The notes below the pieces were generated by a model. That model did no database searches, was not told where the DNA came from, and saw only the letters and a program-made list of their open reading frames with translations. Positions 36,308-47,877 of a stretch of DNA of 64,000 nt are shown here, in pieces. The stretch spans positions 20,601,356 to 20,665,355 of the forward strand of contig CM060854.1 in the NCBI GenBank assembly GCA_030737835.1, given 5' to 3'. Source of the stretch: Acorus gramineus. Its lineage: Eukaryota; Streptophyta; Magnoliopsida; Acorales; Acoraceae. A program made the translations under genes and the position numbers. The first letter of the stretch is position 1; every line of letters begins with the position of its first letter.

Positions 36308-36500
36308 CCTCATTAAAACCTTGCTTGGAAAACCCAATGGAAAAAAATCAAAGTGAAGGAAAAAGAGTACAATGTAACTTAATCGTATAATGGTGTATGC
36401 GTTTGACACTGCCTCATTAAAACCTTGTCAGGAAAACCCAATGGGACAAAACCTAGGCGAAGGAAAAAGAGTACAGTTCGCAAAATAAAAATTACTCCCC
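36308..36500 (-). repeat. Tandem duplication and duplicated polypurine tract
   Basis: A unit starting cctcattaaaaccttg is present at 36308 and again at 36412 (period 104 bp), each followed by aaaacccaatgg and gaaggaaaaagagtaca. A minus-strand purine tract gggggag occurs at the LTR edge (about 36273-36281) and again at about 36494-36500, on the two sides of the duplication. Confidence 0.8.
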
Positions 36501-36517
36501 CTCATAAGTACAAGATT

Positions 36518-39500
36518 TCAAGAATTTTGGTCGCAAACTCGTCGCATCCCGATTTCATACACCAACTTCTTGAATGTTGATGTCGACAAAGCTTTAGTAA
36601 ACAAATCTGCAAGATTGTCCTTTGACTGAATTTGTTGAACATCAATTTCATGTCTCTGCTGGAGCTCATGAGTGTAAAAGAATTTTGGAGAAATATGCTT
36701 CGTTCTATCACCCTTGATATATCCCCCTTTGATTTGAGCAATGCATGCTGCATTGTCTTCATATATAGTTGTTGGAACATCTGTAATGAGAGATAGTCCG
36801 CATGTAGTACGAATATGATGAACCAAAGACCTTATCCACACGCATTCCCGGCTTGCTTCGTGGAGTGCAAGAATCTCAGAGTGGTTAGAAGACGTGGCGA
36901 CCAAAGTCTGTTTCATAGATCGCCAAGAGATTGCTGTGCCACCGCAAGTGAATACATAGCCTGTTTGTGAGCGAGCATTGTGAGGATCTAAAAGATATCC
37001 TGAATCTGCATAACCCTTTAGTTGTGCACCATTATTGGAATCCTTTGCATAGAATAGACCTATGTCTGACGTTCCACGAAGATAACGAAAAATGTGCTTC
37101 ACACCATTCCAATGCCTTCGAGTTGGTGCAGAGCTAAATCTGGCCAATAAATTAACTAAAAATGCAATGTCAGGTCTAGTGCATTGGGCCAAATATAATA
37201 AGGCACCAATTGCACTAAGATATGGTACTTCAGGACCAAGAAGATTTTCAGTATCTTCTTTTGGACGAAAAAGGTCCTTTTTTGGGTCAAGTAACCTTAC
37301 TACCATTGGAGTACTTAATGGATGACATTTGTCCATATTAAAACGCTTCAGGATTTTTTCAACATATGTTGTTTGATGAACAAGTATCCCATTTGAACTT
37401 TGCTCAATTTGCAAGCCGAGACAGTATCTTGTTTTTTCAAGATCTTTCATTTCAAACTCCTTTTTCAGATATTCGGAAGCCTTTTCGAGCTCTTCAGGAG
37501 TCCCAATTAGATTAATATCATCAACATATACTGCAATAATGGTAAATTCAACTTTCGTTTTCTTAATAAATACACAGGGGCATATTGGATCATTGACATA
37601 TCCTTCTTTTATTAAGTACTCACTAAGACGGTTATACCACATTCGTCCAGATTGCTTTAATCCATACAAGGATCGTCTTAGCTTGATTGAGTACATGTTT
37701 CGTGGTTTTGCTTCAGACAATTTTAGTCCTTCAGGAACTTTCATATAAATGTCGGTATCTAATTTTCCATATAAATATGCAGTAACCACATCCATTAGCT
37801 GCATGTCAAGTCCTTCTGAGACTACAAGACTAATTAAATACCGAAATGTGATTGTGTCCATCACATGAGAATATGTCTCTTCAAAATCTATCCCAGGTCT
37901 CTGCAGGAAACCCTGTGCCACAAGACGAGCTTTGTATCTAACAATGTCGTTTCTTTCATTTCGTTTTCTCGCAAACACCCATTTACATCCTACTGGTTTA
38001 ACACCTTCAGGGGTTAGGACTACTGGTCCAAATACTTGGTGTTTTGCAAGTGAATCCAATTCTGTTTGAATAGCAGTTTTCCATTGTGGCCAACAATTTT
38101 TTCGTCTGCATTCATCCACTGAACGTGGTTCTAAATCATTATCTGAAATGATTCTGTAGCTACTGCAAATGAGAATATATCATCAACAAGCACTTGCTTT
38201 CGATCCCACAATATTTGTGAATTTGCATAATTTATGGAAATTTTCTTGTTCTTCATGCACGGGCGTCACTTCAGGGACGTCAGTCTCTTCGGGGACTTGT
38301 GTCACTTCAAGGGCTTCTTCCTCTGTAGGAGTTATTATTGTGGGTCTTTCAAGTGTTTCATACTCTTCTAGAGAATTATTCTTCATTGTTTTTCTCCTTC
38401 GGGGAGCTAAATCTTTTGAGCCTATAGGTCTTCCACGCTTCAGGCGTGTTTTTGTTGATTCATTAGCCGGCATATTAACAGTTTTTCCTATTGGAACATT
38501 AATTCGAGCTGGAGTATTAGCAGCTGGAATATGTGATTTCATCACTTTTGCTGCATCATTGAATGCATCTGGCAATTGATGCGCAATTCTTTGAAGATGG
38601 GTGATTCTTTGCACTTCAGTTTCACATTGGTTAGTGCGAGGATCAAGATGAGACAAAGATGGAGTTTGCCAAGTAAGTTCACGTCGTTCTTCTGGCGACG
38701 GATTTTCTCCCCCTAACGGGAATATTGTCTCATCAAAATGACAATCCGCAAATTGAGTGGTAAAAACATCTCCTGTCAATGGTTCAAGATATCTTATAAT
38801 AGAAGGAGAATCAAAGCCTACATAAATTCCCAATCGACGTTGAGGGCCCATTTTAGTTCGTTGTGTAGGGGCAATAGGAACTTGTACAGCACAACTAAAA
38901 ATTTGAAGATGTGAAATATTTGGTTGATGACCCAGTACGAGCTGTAAAGGGGAATATTGATGATAAGCAGTTGGCCGAAGGTGAACTAATGCTGCTGCAT
39001 GCAATATAGCGTGACCCCAAGCTGAAACGGGTAATTTTGTCCTCAAAAGCATAGGACGTGCAATTAGCTGAAGATGTTTAATAAATGATTCAGCTAATCC
39101 ATTTTGGGTGTGCACATGAGCAACAGGGTGTTCAACATCGATGCCATGCGACATACAATAGTCGTTAAAATTTTTTGATGTGAATTCATCAGCTCCATCA
39201 AGGCGTATTGACTTTATAGGATAATCCAAAAAATGAGACTGTAATCGGATTATCTGAGCAAGTAGTCTTGCAAATGCAGCATTCCGAGTGGATAATAGAC
39301 AAACATGCGACCATCTAGCAGATGCGTCTATCAATACCATAAAATACTTGAATGGTCCACATGGGGGGTGGATTGGGCCACATATATCCCCTTGGATTCA
39401 GCATTCCGAGTGGATAATAGACAAACATGCGACCATCTAGCAGATGCGTCTATCAATACCATAAAATACTTGAATGGTCCACATGGGGGGTGGATTGGGC

Positions 39501-40140
39501 CATATATATCACTTTGGATTCTTTGCAAAAATGTTGGTGACTCAACATTGACTTTTGTAGGGGATGATCTAACTATCAATATTCCTTGTGAGCACGAAGT
39601 GACTTGATAGTGATTAGGTAAAAGAATCTTCTGGTTCTTTAACGAATGCCCAAATGAATTATCAATTATTCGACGCATCATTGTAGATCCTGGATGCCCA
39701 AGACGATCATGCCAAAGTGTAAAAATATCTGAATCATAGAACTTCTGGTTCATTATAGCATATGATTCGATTGTTTTTATGGTTGTATAATACAACCCAG
39801 ATGAGAAAGCATGAAGTTTCTCTAATATATGTTTTTGGCCTGAAACAATTGAAGTAATGCATAAATACTCCATATTGTTTTCATTGATAGTCTCAATATG
39901 ATATCCATTAAGACGGATATCCTTAAAACTTAGCAGATTTCTTCTGGATCTTGCTGAATATAATGCATCATTAATACAAAATTTTGTACTTTCTGGTAAT
40001 ATTATATTTGCTCTTCCGGAGCCTTCAATTAATTTCGTAGTACCAGAAATGGTATTAACATTTGCATTGATTAATGTCAATGTCGAGAAATATTGTTTAT
40101 TTCGTAGGATCGTATGTGTTGTAGCGCTGTCTGCTAGACA
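36518..40140 (-). pseudogene. Copia pol remnant: protease, integrase, reverse transcriptase, RNase H
   Basis: From high to low coordinates: a protease-like motif (LADSATTH), GAG-pre-integrase (LWHDRLGHPG), integrase core (IQSDIYGPI, then an HTQNGLAESFIKH segment), reverse transcriptase (YGLKQSGRMWYNRL, AVYVDDINLIG) and RNase H (YADSGYLLDPHNARSQTGY, DNAACIAQ). A 122-bp direct duplication at 39279-39521 shifts the frame in the integrase. An in-frame stop at 38183-38185 separates integrase from reverse transcriptase, which are otherwise in the same frame. The reverse transcriptase/RNase H frame (36518-38119, 533 codons) is still open. The copy is dead because gag and one LTR are missing. Confidence 0.9.
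39279..39521. repeat. 122-bp tandem duplication in the integrase region
   Basis: Copy 1 at 39279-39400 and copy 2 at 39401-39521 both start gcattccgagtggataatag and differ at only a few bases near the end. As 122 is not divisible by three, the duplication breaks the frame. Confidence 0.93.
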
Positions 40141-40165
40141 AATGTCACCAACCATAGCCATTCTT

Positions 40166-41680
40166 GTAAAAAAAAATGAAATAAATAAGATAAATATAAA
40201 AATAAGAAAAATGGATTTTAGATAACAAAGAAAAATTATAATTATAAAAATTATAAAAGTCTGATCGTACATCAGGTACGTGACCATATTTTTAAGCACC
40301 AAATAAATAACAATCATTTTCCTTGTGTTAGGGGTTTTTTTTACTTAAAAAAAAAATGATTCTTTGAATGGTCCTAACAAGAAAAAAGAATTTGCACTGA
40401 TGTTAAGTTAAAACTAGAACATCCTTATCACAAGCTAGGTTTATTAAATAATTGACATGAATGTGTAAAACCTTATCAGCCAGTCCTACCATTATTATTG
40501 ACCTTTTACATTCTTACCTAAACCAATGGAAAAGAATGCTATTACAGCACAAGCAATTCCAGCTGGTACATTTTTACATGCCTTGACACACAAAGAAATG
40601 GTTTTATAGTCACTCAATTTGTTACTTTAATGTTATCCTCAACTTATTACATGCTATGTCATCACATAATTGTTCGTCTCAGTTACTAGGTAGACCAATT
40701 ACTCCATATTCTTTATGCCCCTGTTTGGGGTGTGATATAAGTTTTTCCGGGATAGATTAATTTTTTAGATGGATGTCAAGATAATTTATGTTTAGTTATA
40801 TTTTTTTATTTCTATCATCGTTATTTTATCCCAACGACAAGCCCCTAGTCCTTACGCCCTTATAATACGGGTGAGTTGAGTCGGGTTGGATATCAGCCCA
40901 ATCCAACCCGAAATTGGATGAATCCAACCCAAACCAACTCCGTCAGTGGGTTGGAGGGCTGGATTCGAGTTTGATTAAGAAAAAAAATGTACATGTCATT
41001 CTAAATAATTGGAATAGTTGATGCTCTGCTTGAAAGAAACAAGAAAATTATAAATAAAGAAAAAAATTAATGAGAAAATAAAGAAATAAAAATGTAGATT
41101 TGATAGACTTTATATTAAAAAAAATACAATTCAAATTTTATTTCACAAATTAATTATTAAAATTTTGACTTAATTATAATATTTTGCTTTATCACTTACT
41201 ATTTCGAGTTCGTGTTAGGATAATCCCTTGATGCAAACCCAACCTAAATCATGTTCAAACTCTTGTTAATCAAACCTAAATGCTAAAATCCTAAGCTAAA
41301 TTCATCCGAGAGTTAGGTTATGCCCAAGTTGCACTCCTACGGCGAAACCCTAACCCCCCATCACCCCCTTCTTCACCTTCCCGATTTACATGCCCTCGCT
41401 TGCCAATGAATCCTCACGCTCCATCATGCTTATATTAGTTCAAATGATAATGCGCGCAAATTAACATCATGTAAAATGAATCTAAAAAAAAATGAGTATG
41501 CATAATAGAAAAGTTTGAAAGGTACAAAAAAAAATGCACCAATTTTATTTTTTAAAAATTAATTTTTAGATAATCGATTCCATGTAATTGAACTTCAACA
41601 TAAACACTGAACTTTTTTGCTAAAAAATCAGCCACACAACTTTATGAATAAGCTGATGAAGGAATAATTTTTTCAGATTT
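40166..41680. other. Intergenic with MITE fragments
   Basis: No gene was found. 40720-40845 matches the left half of the 'CCGTTTGG' MITE family. 40866-40975 is a GC-richer patch with inverted gggttgga/tccaaccc words, possibly the end of another hAT-type MITE whose partner words recur near 41230-41330. The rest is AT-rich. Confidence 0.5.
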
Positions 41681-41699
41681 AATTGTTTAGCATGACTTG

Positions 41700-42060
41700 C
41701 TGGTCAAGTCAGTACCGACACACGATCTCCCGATTTAACGGTGTTACGCGTCCTCGCCAAGTCACCACCCAAACCCAACCACGGTTAAAAACTCCTCTCG
41801 TAAAGTTAACCACAGTTAAAATCCCAACCCGTCTTGATTTCTATTTCAGGTACGTTTTCTCTTGTCGTCTTGTGCGCTCGTGCTTTCGCAAAATCATAAC
41901 CGACACGTGTCTCCTCCAGCGCGGATCACGAGACAATCCAACGGTAGAAACTGTGGCGGTTGCAAGGTCTCGGTGGGGTCCACCGCACGTGCACCAACAA
42001 ACAGTTCTGACGGTTCAATTTTTTTTTTTAAAGCTCAATCCAACCGTCCGAAATCAATCT
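41700..42060. promoter_or_regulatory. Promoter-like island with two palindromic G-boxes
   Basis: The sequence GACACGTGTC (41902-41911) is a perfect 10-bp palindrome, and GCACGTGC (41985-41992) a perfect 8-bp one. Both contain the CACGTG core. Nearby are cggttaaaaac and taaccacagttaa words resembling MYB sites. The 360-bp patch is GC-richer than its surroundings but no gene starts here in either direction. The 184-codon open frame across it resembles no family. Confidence 0.35.
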
Positions 42061-42211
42061 GATCAAGGTTTGTTTTTAAAGGTTTCATCGATTGAACGGT
42101 CAGGATTGATCAAGAGTGAAAGAGTAAAATTGAGGGAATTTTGGGGACATGGCAGATTGCCAGTCATCTTCAAGACATTGATAAATTATTTCAATATTTT
42201 ATTTAAGATAA

Positions 42212-43278
42212 AAATTCATATAACCCTTGTAAAGTGACTTACATTCATATAACTTTTTAATTTTTTTTAAAATCTATATAATTCTTTAAAAATATCTAGT
42301 AAATTTAAATAAACATCTGAATAAAATTTACAAGTACAGATAATGAATATTTTGTGAATATTATGTTTTGTTAACCCTGATAAAGAACACAGTATACCAA
42401 AAAAATCCTACAATTTGATAAAAATATGAAAAAATCTTCTGCAAATGACAATTTTATCTCTCTGGATATGATTTTATAATATATCCAGAGAGGGTAAAAT
42501 CATCATTTTCATAGATTTTTTTACTTTTTTAACACATTGTAGGAATTTTTAGTATATTATGTTTTCAGTGAGGATTAACCAAACAAGATATTCACAGAAT
42601 ATTCATCATCTATCAACTATAATTTTATTCAAAGGATTATTTGGATTTATTAACCCACCGTTTGGGTGTGACATAAGGTTATTCGCCCTTGATAGCTATA
42701 CTAGGATAGATAACAATCCATGCTGAATAGGTAAATTTTTGTTTGGTTGTCTTTTCTGTTATTCTCATTGGGAAACGTAAAATTGATCTTTTTTGTTGTT
42801 TGGTTCACATTAGATAAAGTAAAGATAAGTTGTAGATAAGAGATGGATAAGAGTTTATGACTTTTTAAATGACAACTATACCTCTGCATAAATTATTTGT
42901 GTTTGGGAATAAGTATGAGAGATGTGTGTGTGATATGATAGATGTGACAGTTTTTGGAATGTGTGCAGAGAGTGTTAGGTTAGATAAAATTTTTAAAATG
43001 ACAGAGAAGAGTATTTTTATCCACTGGCATAGGTAAGTCCTGATAAGCAATTCCACCATTTTCTTAGAATAGTTATCAGGCCTTATCCTAACTTATCCAG
43101 GCATAGCTATCAAGGTTTATTCTTGTCAAACAAACAGCTGTTTGGGGGTTATTATACTGTATTCTCCTCTATCCATCGTTTATGCTCCACCGCAAATGAG
43201 GGGTAAGTGTTTTCAAGAGGTTATATGGATTTTAAATTTTAATCAGATTTCACGTGGCTGTATGGATTTTTCCCTTTA
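42212..43278. repeat. Palindromic MITE, copy 2, split by an insertion
   Basis: Positions 42212-42654 match 14831-15290 word by word, including the central ggatatgattttataatatatcc stem and the taaaatcatca mirror. The end of the right arm (gttatatggattttaaa...tggatttttccc) resumes at about 43215-43278. The gap is filled by the MITE at 42660-43145 and about 60 bp of additional sequence. Confidence 0.7.
42660..43145. repeat. MITE of the 'gatagctat' family, best copy, nested
   Basis: It begins ccgtttgggtgtgacataag followed by ttgatagctat, and ends with the inverted atagctatcaagg followed by caaacaaacagctg. It sits inside the palindromic MITE and is therefore younger than it. Confidence 0.7.
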
Positions 43279-44212
43279 TTTAAATAATTATATATTAATT
43301 TTTTTTAATCAAGCAGGTTCCCTTCATAAATAACGAAAAATTCCAACAGGAAGGAAGATGAAAATAAATATAAATTAATACATGGTTGACACATTAATTT
43401 TGTTATTAGTTCTGTGATTTCAAGGAAAGTGGGTGACTGGGTGGCATTAAAAATTAGTCATAATTTTTAAAATTGATTGTTTATAATAAAATTAATGCTA
43501 GTATTTTACGAAAATGTGGAGCTTATCCATACTAATATGTATTTTTTAATGTAAAGAAATCTAGTCAATCTTATGAAGACATGCATGATGATTTTTTTTT
43601 ATTTTTAAAATGTCATTTGTGGAGATTCTTCTGTGTTGTCTTTGATTAGGTTTTGGATGTCACATTTTTCACGCTATCTCCAAAATTGTGACTAGGATCA
43701 TATCTACATTTGGGTTAATGATTTTTATTGGAAAGTTATCATAGTTGTTAAATGACTTTTATTAATGTTAGAGATCAATGAATTCCTTCCTTTGGAGAAG
43801 ATCTTCTAATTCTACAACAATTAAAAGATAATTTAACCAAACGCCTAAAATCATACACTTTTCTTTCATCCTAAAATCTAAAGAGTCCCCTATTTTAATC
43901 ACCATACAATTAGCCAATTGAAATTCCCAAATTGCCTCCAATCATACACTATTGGTCCCACATATAATTGAGTAAGAAGAGGAAAAATAAAGAAAAACTG
44001 TGATCCTAAAACTTCATTGCAGATGTGTCTTTCAAATGGGGGTAGTTGTGGGCCTAAAATTGTCTTTATTTGATTTAAGGTCACTGTCACAACAATGTCC
44101 TTGCATTGCATTGGCCATATCATTCACTTTTTATTGATACCAACCCCTCACAAGAGATCAATAATTCTTATATTATAAATGAAAAAATATTACATATATA
44201 TTTATTGAATAA
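43279..44212. other. Intergenic, nothing recognised
   Basis: AT-rich sequence with no gene, RNA or clear repeat end. Confidence 0.5.
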
Positions 44213-44480
44213 TGTTACGTTACAATCACATTTTCAATCTTAATTTTAATCTACATGTATTTTAATTTTTTTAAAAGTAATATACTTCATCTAATAAAGT
44301 ATATATTTTTATAAAAAATGAAACATATGCTTCAATGAATTGCTTGGAAGCATTTATAAAAAATATAAATTTTTTTATCAAAGCATATACCTCGTTAATG
44401 TGAGCATATGCTCTAATAATTTTCTATCAATACATATAGGACTGAAACTGTGGTTAGAAAAAAAAAAAACTGTGTCACAG
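44213..44480. repeat. MITE of the 'gttacacacag' family
   Basis: It runs from tgttacgttacaatcac to the inverted aggactgaaactgtggttag and aactgtgtcacagc. Family words 'agtatata', 'gaattg' and 'aagcatat' lie between. Confidence 0.5.
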
Positions 44481-45375
44481 CACTCATATTTATTTACTCC
44501 TTTTTTTTGCGTGCAATATGAAAAAGTTAACCTAGTTTTTACATTATTGGGATACATCTATACTTTCTACTTTTTCTATTTAAGCATTTTTTTTCTATTA
44601 TACTTTTTGTACAAAGGAGGTGATTTGGTATCTTTCTGTCTTTGTTCCAATTCAACAGGATAAATTCATGTTTATCATAATGGGAAATGTTTACTTAGTT
44701 ATTCTTGCAATAAGTATTACAAATCCCATATATTTTAATTTTTTTTAAGTATACATTTGCATAATGAAATGCACAATTTTTTTTTAAAAATAAAATACAT
44801 ACTCAAAATATAGATATTTTTATTATCTATAATGAAATAATTATTATTTAAAATAATTTATATCTCAATTGGGGGCTCTGGGGTTTATCAAGTGTGATTG
44901 ATTGTTCATTTGTTATGGGCATATATATCAACCATGAATTTCATCTATGCCTCTGATGATCACATCAAGTGATCTAATTGTTTAAACACTCATTGAATTG
45001 CCTTTATTTTGTGCATCAACCAACAAAATTAAACCTGTGTATTTAGTGTTCAGAATTGACAAGGAGGGATAAGAACACCAGCCATGGCCCCCCATCAAAA
45101 AGTTGGAATGAACAGAGACAGTTTTTTGCAGCATTGATGACAAATTTTTTTTATCTGCACAAATTGGGAGAGCAAGGGCCACAAGGTTGGGTCTAATTCA
45201 ATGCTGGGGAAGGGGGAATCCAATTTCATGCATGGGTGGACACAAAAGAGACCAATGAGGTAAATGTAAAATGTTATACTTAGAGTTGGTTTGATATCTT
45301 TGATTCAGAAGGAAAATCCTTGTAAATTCAGTTTTGATAAAGTTTGTACATAGGAGGAACAATTTTTTTTTAGGG
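44481..45375. other. Intergenic, nothing recognised
   Basis: AT-rich. 44980-45260 is less AT-biased and non-repetitive within the window, but no open frame or RNA fold stands out. Confidence 0.45.
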
Positions 45376-46910
45376 TCTTGCTATATGGACCCCAAAATTT
45401 GAGCCACATTGATAAGTCCCAATAGGTGTTATTAATTTATTAGTTCCCTGTTTGACTTTTTTTAAGGTAAAAAGTGTAGAGACAATACTACCCTTCATTT
45501 ATATTTGAATTTTTTATTATAAAAAATAATTCCTCATTAATTGGGATTGAATAACCGCCTCTAGCACTCCTTCTTTGAAAAAATTTCTTTTTTACCCTCA
45601 TAAGGCATCCACTACTTTAAAAATTTATTCCGGCCGGCGTTCTCATCTTCGGCGATCGGCATAACTACCTTTGGATTGCTCTCGTCGCCCTCTATCATAT
45701 GAGAGGTGGATCGGCTACCTTTCGAGTACTCCTCCGACCTCTACCTCCATTTTTTTAGATACAGCTACAAATGAATATATTAGACTTTCAGATACAGATT
45801 AGTATATTCATATGAAATAATTATATTCTACCTGCTAATGAAGCATTGCTTAGATGATTAATAAAAATATTTAAATATACATGACAAAACAATTAAATAT
45901 TATTCAGATACACATTAATCAAATCCATTAAAAAGAAAAATAACAAACAACAAATTGAGCTGGTTAAATAATTCGTATACACGTGTATCTGAAATCTGAA
46001 ATAACAACTTTACATTAGATACAAGTGTATCTGAAATCTGAATATGTTTAAAAATGAAACAATTATGGTTTATATACTAATGAGACATTGTATAGATGAT
46101 TAATAAAAGTCTTTAAATATAGATGTCAAAAAATAATTAAATATTATTTAGATACACATTAATCAAATCCACCAAAAGAAAAATAACAAACAACAAATTG
46201 GGGTGGATAAATAATTAAGATACACATGTATCTGGAATCTGAATTAACAACTTTACATTAGATAACAATGTATCTTGAATCCGAATGAGTTAAATAATGA
46301 TCATGCAATGTTAAAAATATACTGAACGACTCAATATGCATACTTATACACATACACAACAACAAAAACGATTATACAAATCGTACTTATTCAGATCTCA
46401 AAAATCGTACTGAATAATATTATGCAAGGCTAAAAATTCAGATACAGTGGCAATGTATCTGAATTTAAATTAAATTCGATCTCAAAAATGTATTGATAAT
46501 TCAAAGATGAATGTAAAATCAGAACAATATGTTTTATTCAGATTGAAAAGCTTAACTTGAATGGATCATCATTGTTTGCACCACAATCAGATCGCAAATA
46601 AAAAAAAATTACTAGAGTAATTATAATCTTCTCCTCCAATCCTCACCAAAACTGAATTCGATATTTTTTTCACATATCAATCTGAATAAAAAAATGTAAA
46701 TCTTATTTTTTTGGTATTCAATTGAATTAATTACTTTAAAAAGAGAGAGAATATCCTAAATCATAATCACCTAGAGATTTAAGGAATTGGTTATGGAAAA
46801 AACTTCTCCATTTAGATAGGAAGGGTAAAGTGGGTAATTCAATCTTGCCACCTCATGGGGCTTGAAAAGGGGTTTACCGATTGGGGCCTAAAAATCATTA
46901 TTGTTTTTTT
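45376..46910. repeat. Possible degenerate long-TIR element with a GC-rich core and a 242-bp tandem duplication
   Basis: The flanking parts (about 45380-45600 and 46740-46905) share inverted words such as accccaa/ttggggc and taccctt/aagggta, suggesting decayed terminal repeats. Inside is a GC-rich patch (45630-45750, starting ccggccggcgttctcat), possibly captured host sequence. A tandem duplication follows, with tagatgattaataaaa at 45851 and again at 46093 (period 242 bp). Several gatacac/gtgtatc palindromes are spread over the interior. The element assignment is tentative; the tandem duplication is clear. Confidence 0.4.
45811..46294. repeat. Tandem duplication, period 242 bp
   Basis: The two units share ordered words: tagatgattaataaaa, gatacacattaatcaaatcc, aaaaataacaaacaacaaat, gtatctg.aatctgaa and acaactttacattagata. 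Divergence between units is roughly one base in eight by eye. Confidence 0.8.
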
Positions 46911-47497
46911 TAATATGAATACCAAGTTATGACATATGAATGACTTGTTCGAAATGCTATTTATTTGGATATTCATACAGAAGGAAAATGAGAATGTACA
47001 TCCAGCTGATGACTCTTAATCACTCATATTTAAAAGTGCATAGTGCATATGGTTTTTAATAAATACATACTTGTCTAAGAAAATACATTTATGAAAAATA
47101 AATTACATACTCGAATGAAATTAATGCATACATTTAATAGAGTGTACATATACTCTAATTAATAACTTTAACTTAGAGTAAACTTATTTTTTTATTATCA
47201 TTCATGTCATGTTAGCCACACATCAACATAAAAAAAAGTATTTCTTAAACATAAGATCTATATCATCAAATCCATAGATAATTTGGAGATGGCCTTCTAA
47301 CTAGAAAGGGTCCTCTTAGATTATTGAATATGTAGGTCTAATATTAAAGTTTGACCTATGTGTGTTGATTATGAACATTGATTTTCTTAGTAAAAGTTGG
47401 AGAAGTGGGAATTAATGAAAAGGGAAACTTTAACAAATTAACACCAAGTTGGCTTGCAAATTGCAATATATTGGAATCTCCTCCTCGTTGTTGTCTT
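46911..47497. other. Intergenic AT-rich sequence
   Basis: No gene was recognised. It ends at the TATA-like site described next. Confidence 0.5.
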
Positions 47498-47506
47498 TAT
47501 AAATAG
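47498..47506 (+). promoter_or_regulatory. Orphan TATA box
   Basis: A textbook TATAAATAG is followed 25-35 bp later by an A/C-rich stretch (ccaaccattgaaaagacaaa) typical of a plant 5' leader. The only downstream ATG frame is short and runs into a (TTTTG)n tract at 47586-47616 and then a deleted retrotransposon. It may be a disrupted or non-coding transcription unit, or chance. Confidence 0.3.
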
Positions 47507-47585
47507 TCTGTCCAACCATTGAAAAGACAAAGCAACAAAAGCTTCAAGTCTTCTGCTCCACTGATATGTTTAAAGCGAACAACTT

Positions 47586-47616
47586 TTTTGTTTTGTTTTG
47601 TTTTGTTTTGTTTTGG
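47586..47616. repeat. (TTTTG)n microsatellite
   Basis: Six consecutive ttttg units. Confidence 0.9.
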
Positions 47617-47877
47617 GAGGGGTGCATTTTCTTTTGTTATGAAGGAAAGGATGCATGTGAGATTGTCTTATATTGGATACGTACATTGATATTTTGGGAT
47701 AAATAGTTATTAAGATAGTTTTTACTATGGTTTGGTTATATTAATTTTTCTTATATTTTGCAATCATTATGTTTGTTTTTAGTTATAAATTAGAGTGCAT
47801 AAGACATGGATAGTTTGACTAGTTATTCTTTAATAATCTTTTTTTAAATTACTATTAGTTCATATACTAGTTTTTTC

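Larger units (their letters stand above)
35987..40165 (-). mobile_element. Truncated Ty1/copia retrotransposon
   Basis: One LTR (35987-36272) is present at the 3' end of the minus-strand element. Upstream of it are a purine tract, RNase H, reverse transcriptase, integrase and part of the protease region. The second LTR, primer-binding site and gag are absent: the coding region stops just before the protease motif near 40140. The element is therefore 5'-truncated. It belongs to a different lineage from the copia element at 19134, judged by its LTR and protein sequence. Confidence 0.9.

Noticed and set aside
41683-42237. 184-codon open frame over the G-box island
   Set aside because: No domain or homology is recognisable and it runs into a MITE; likely chance.
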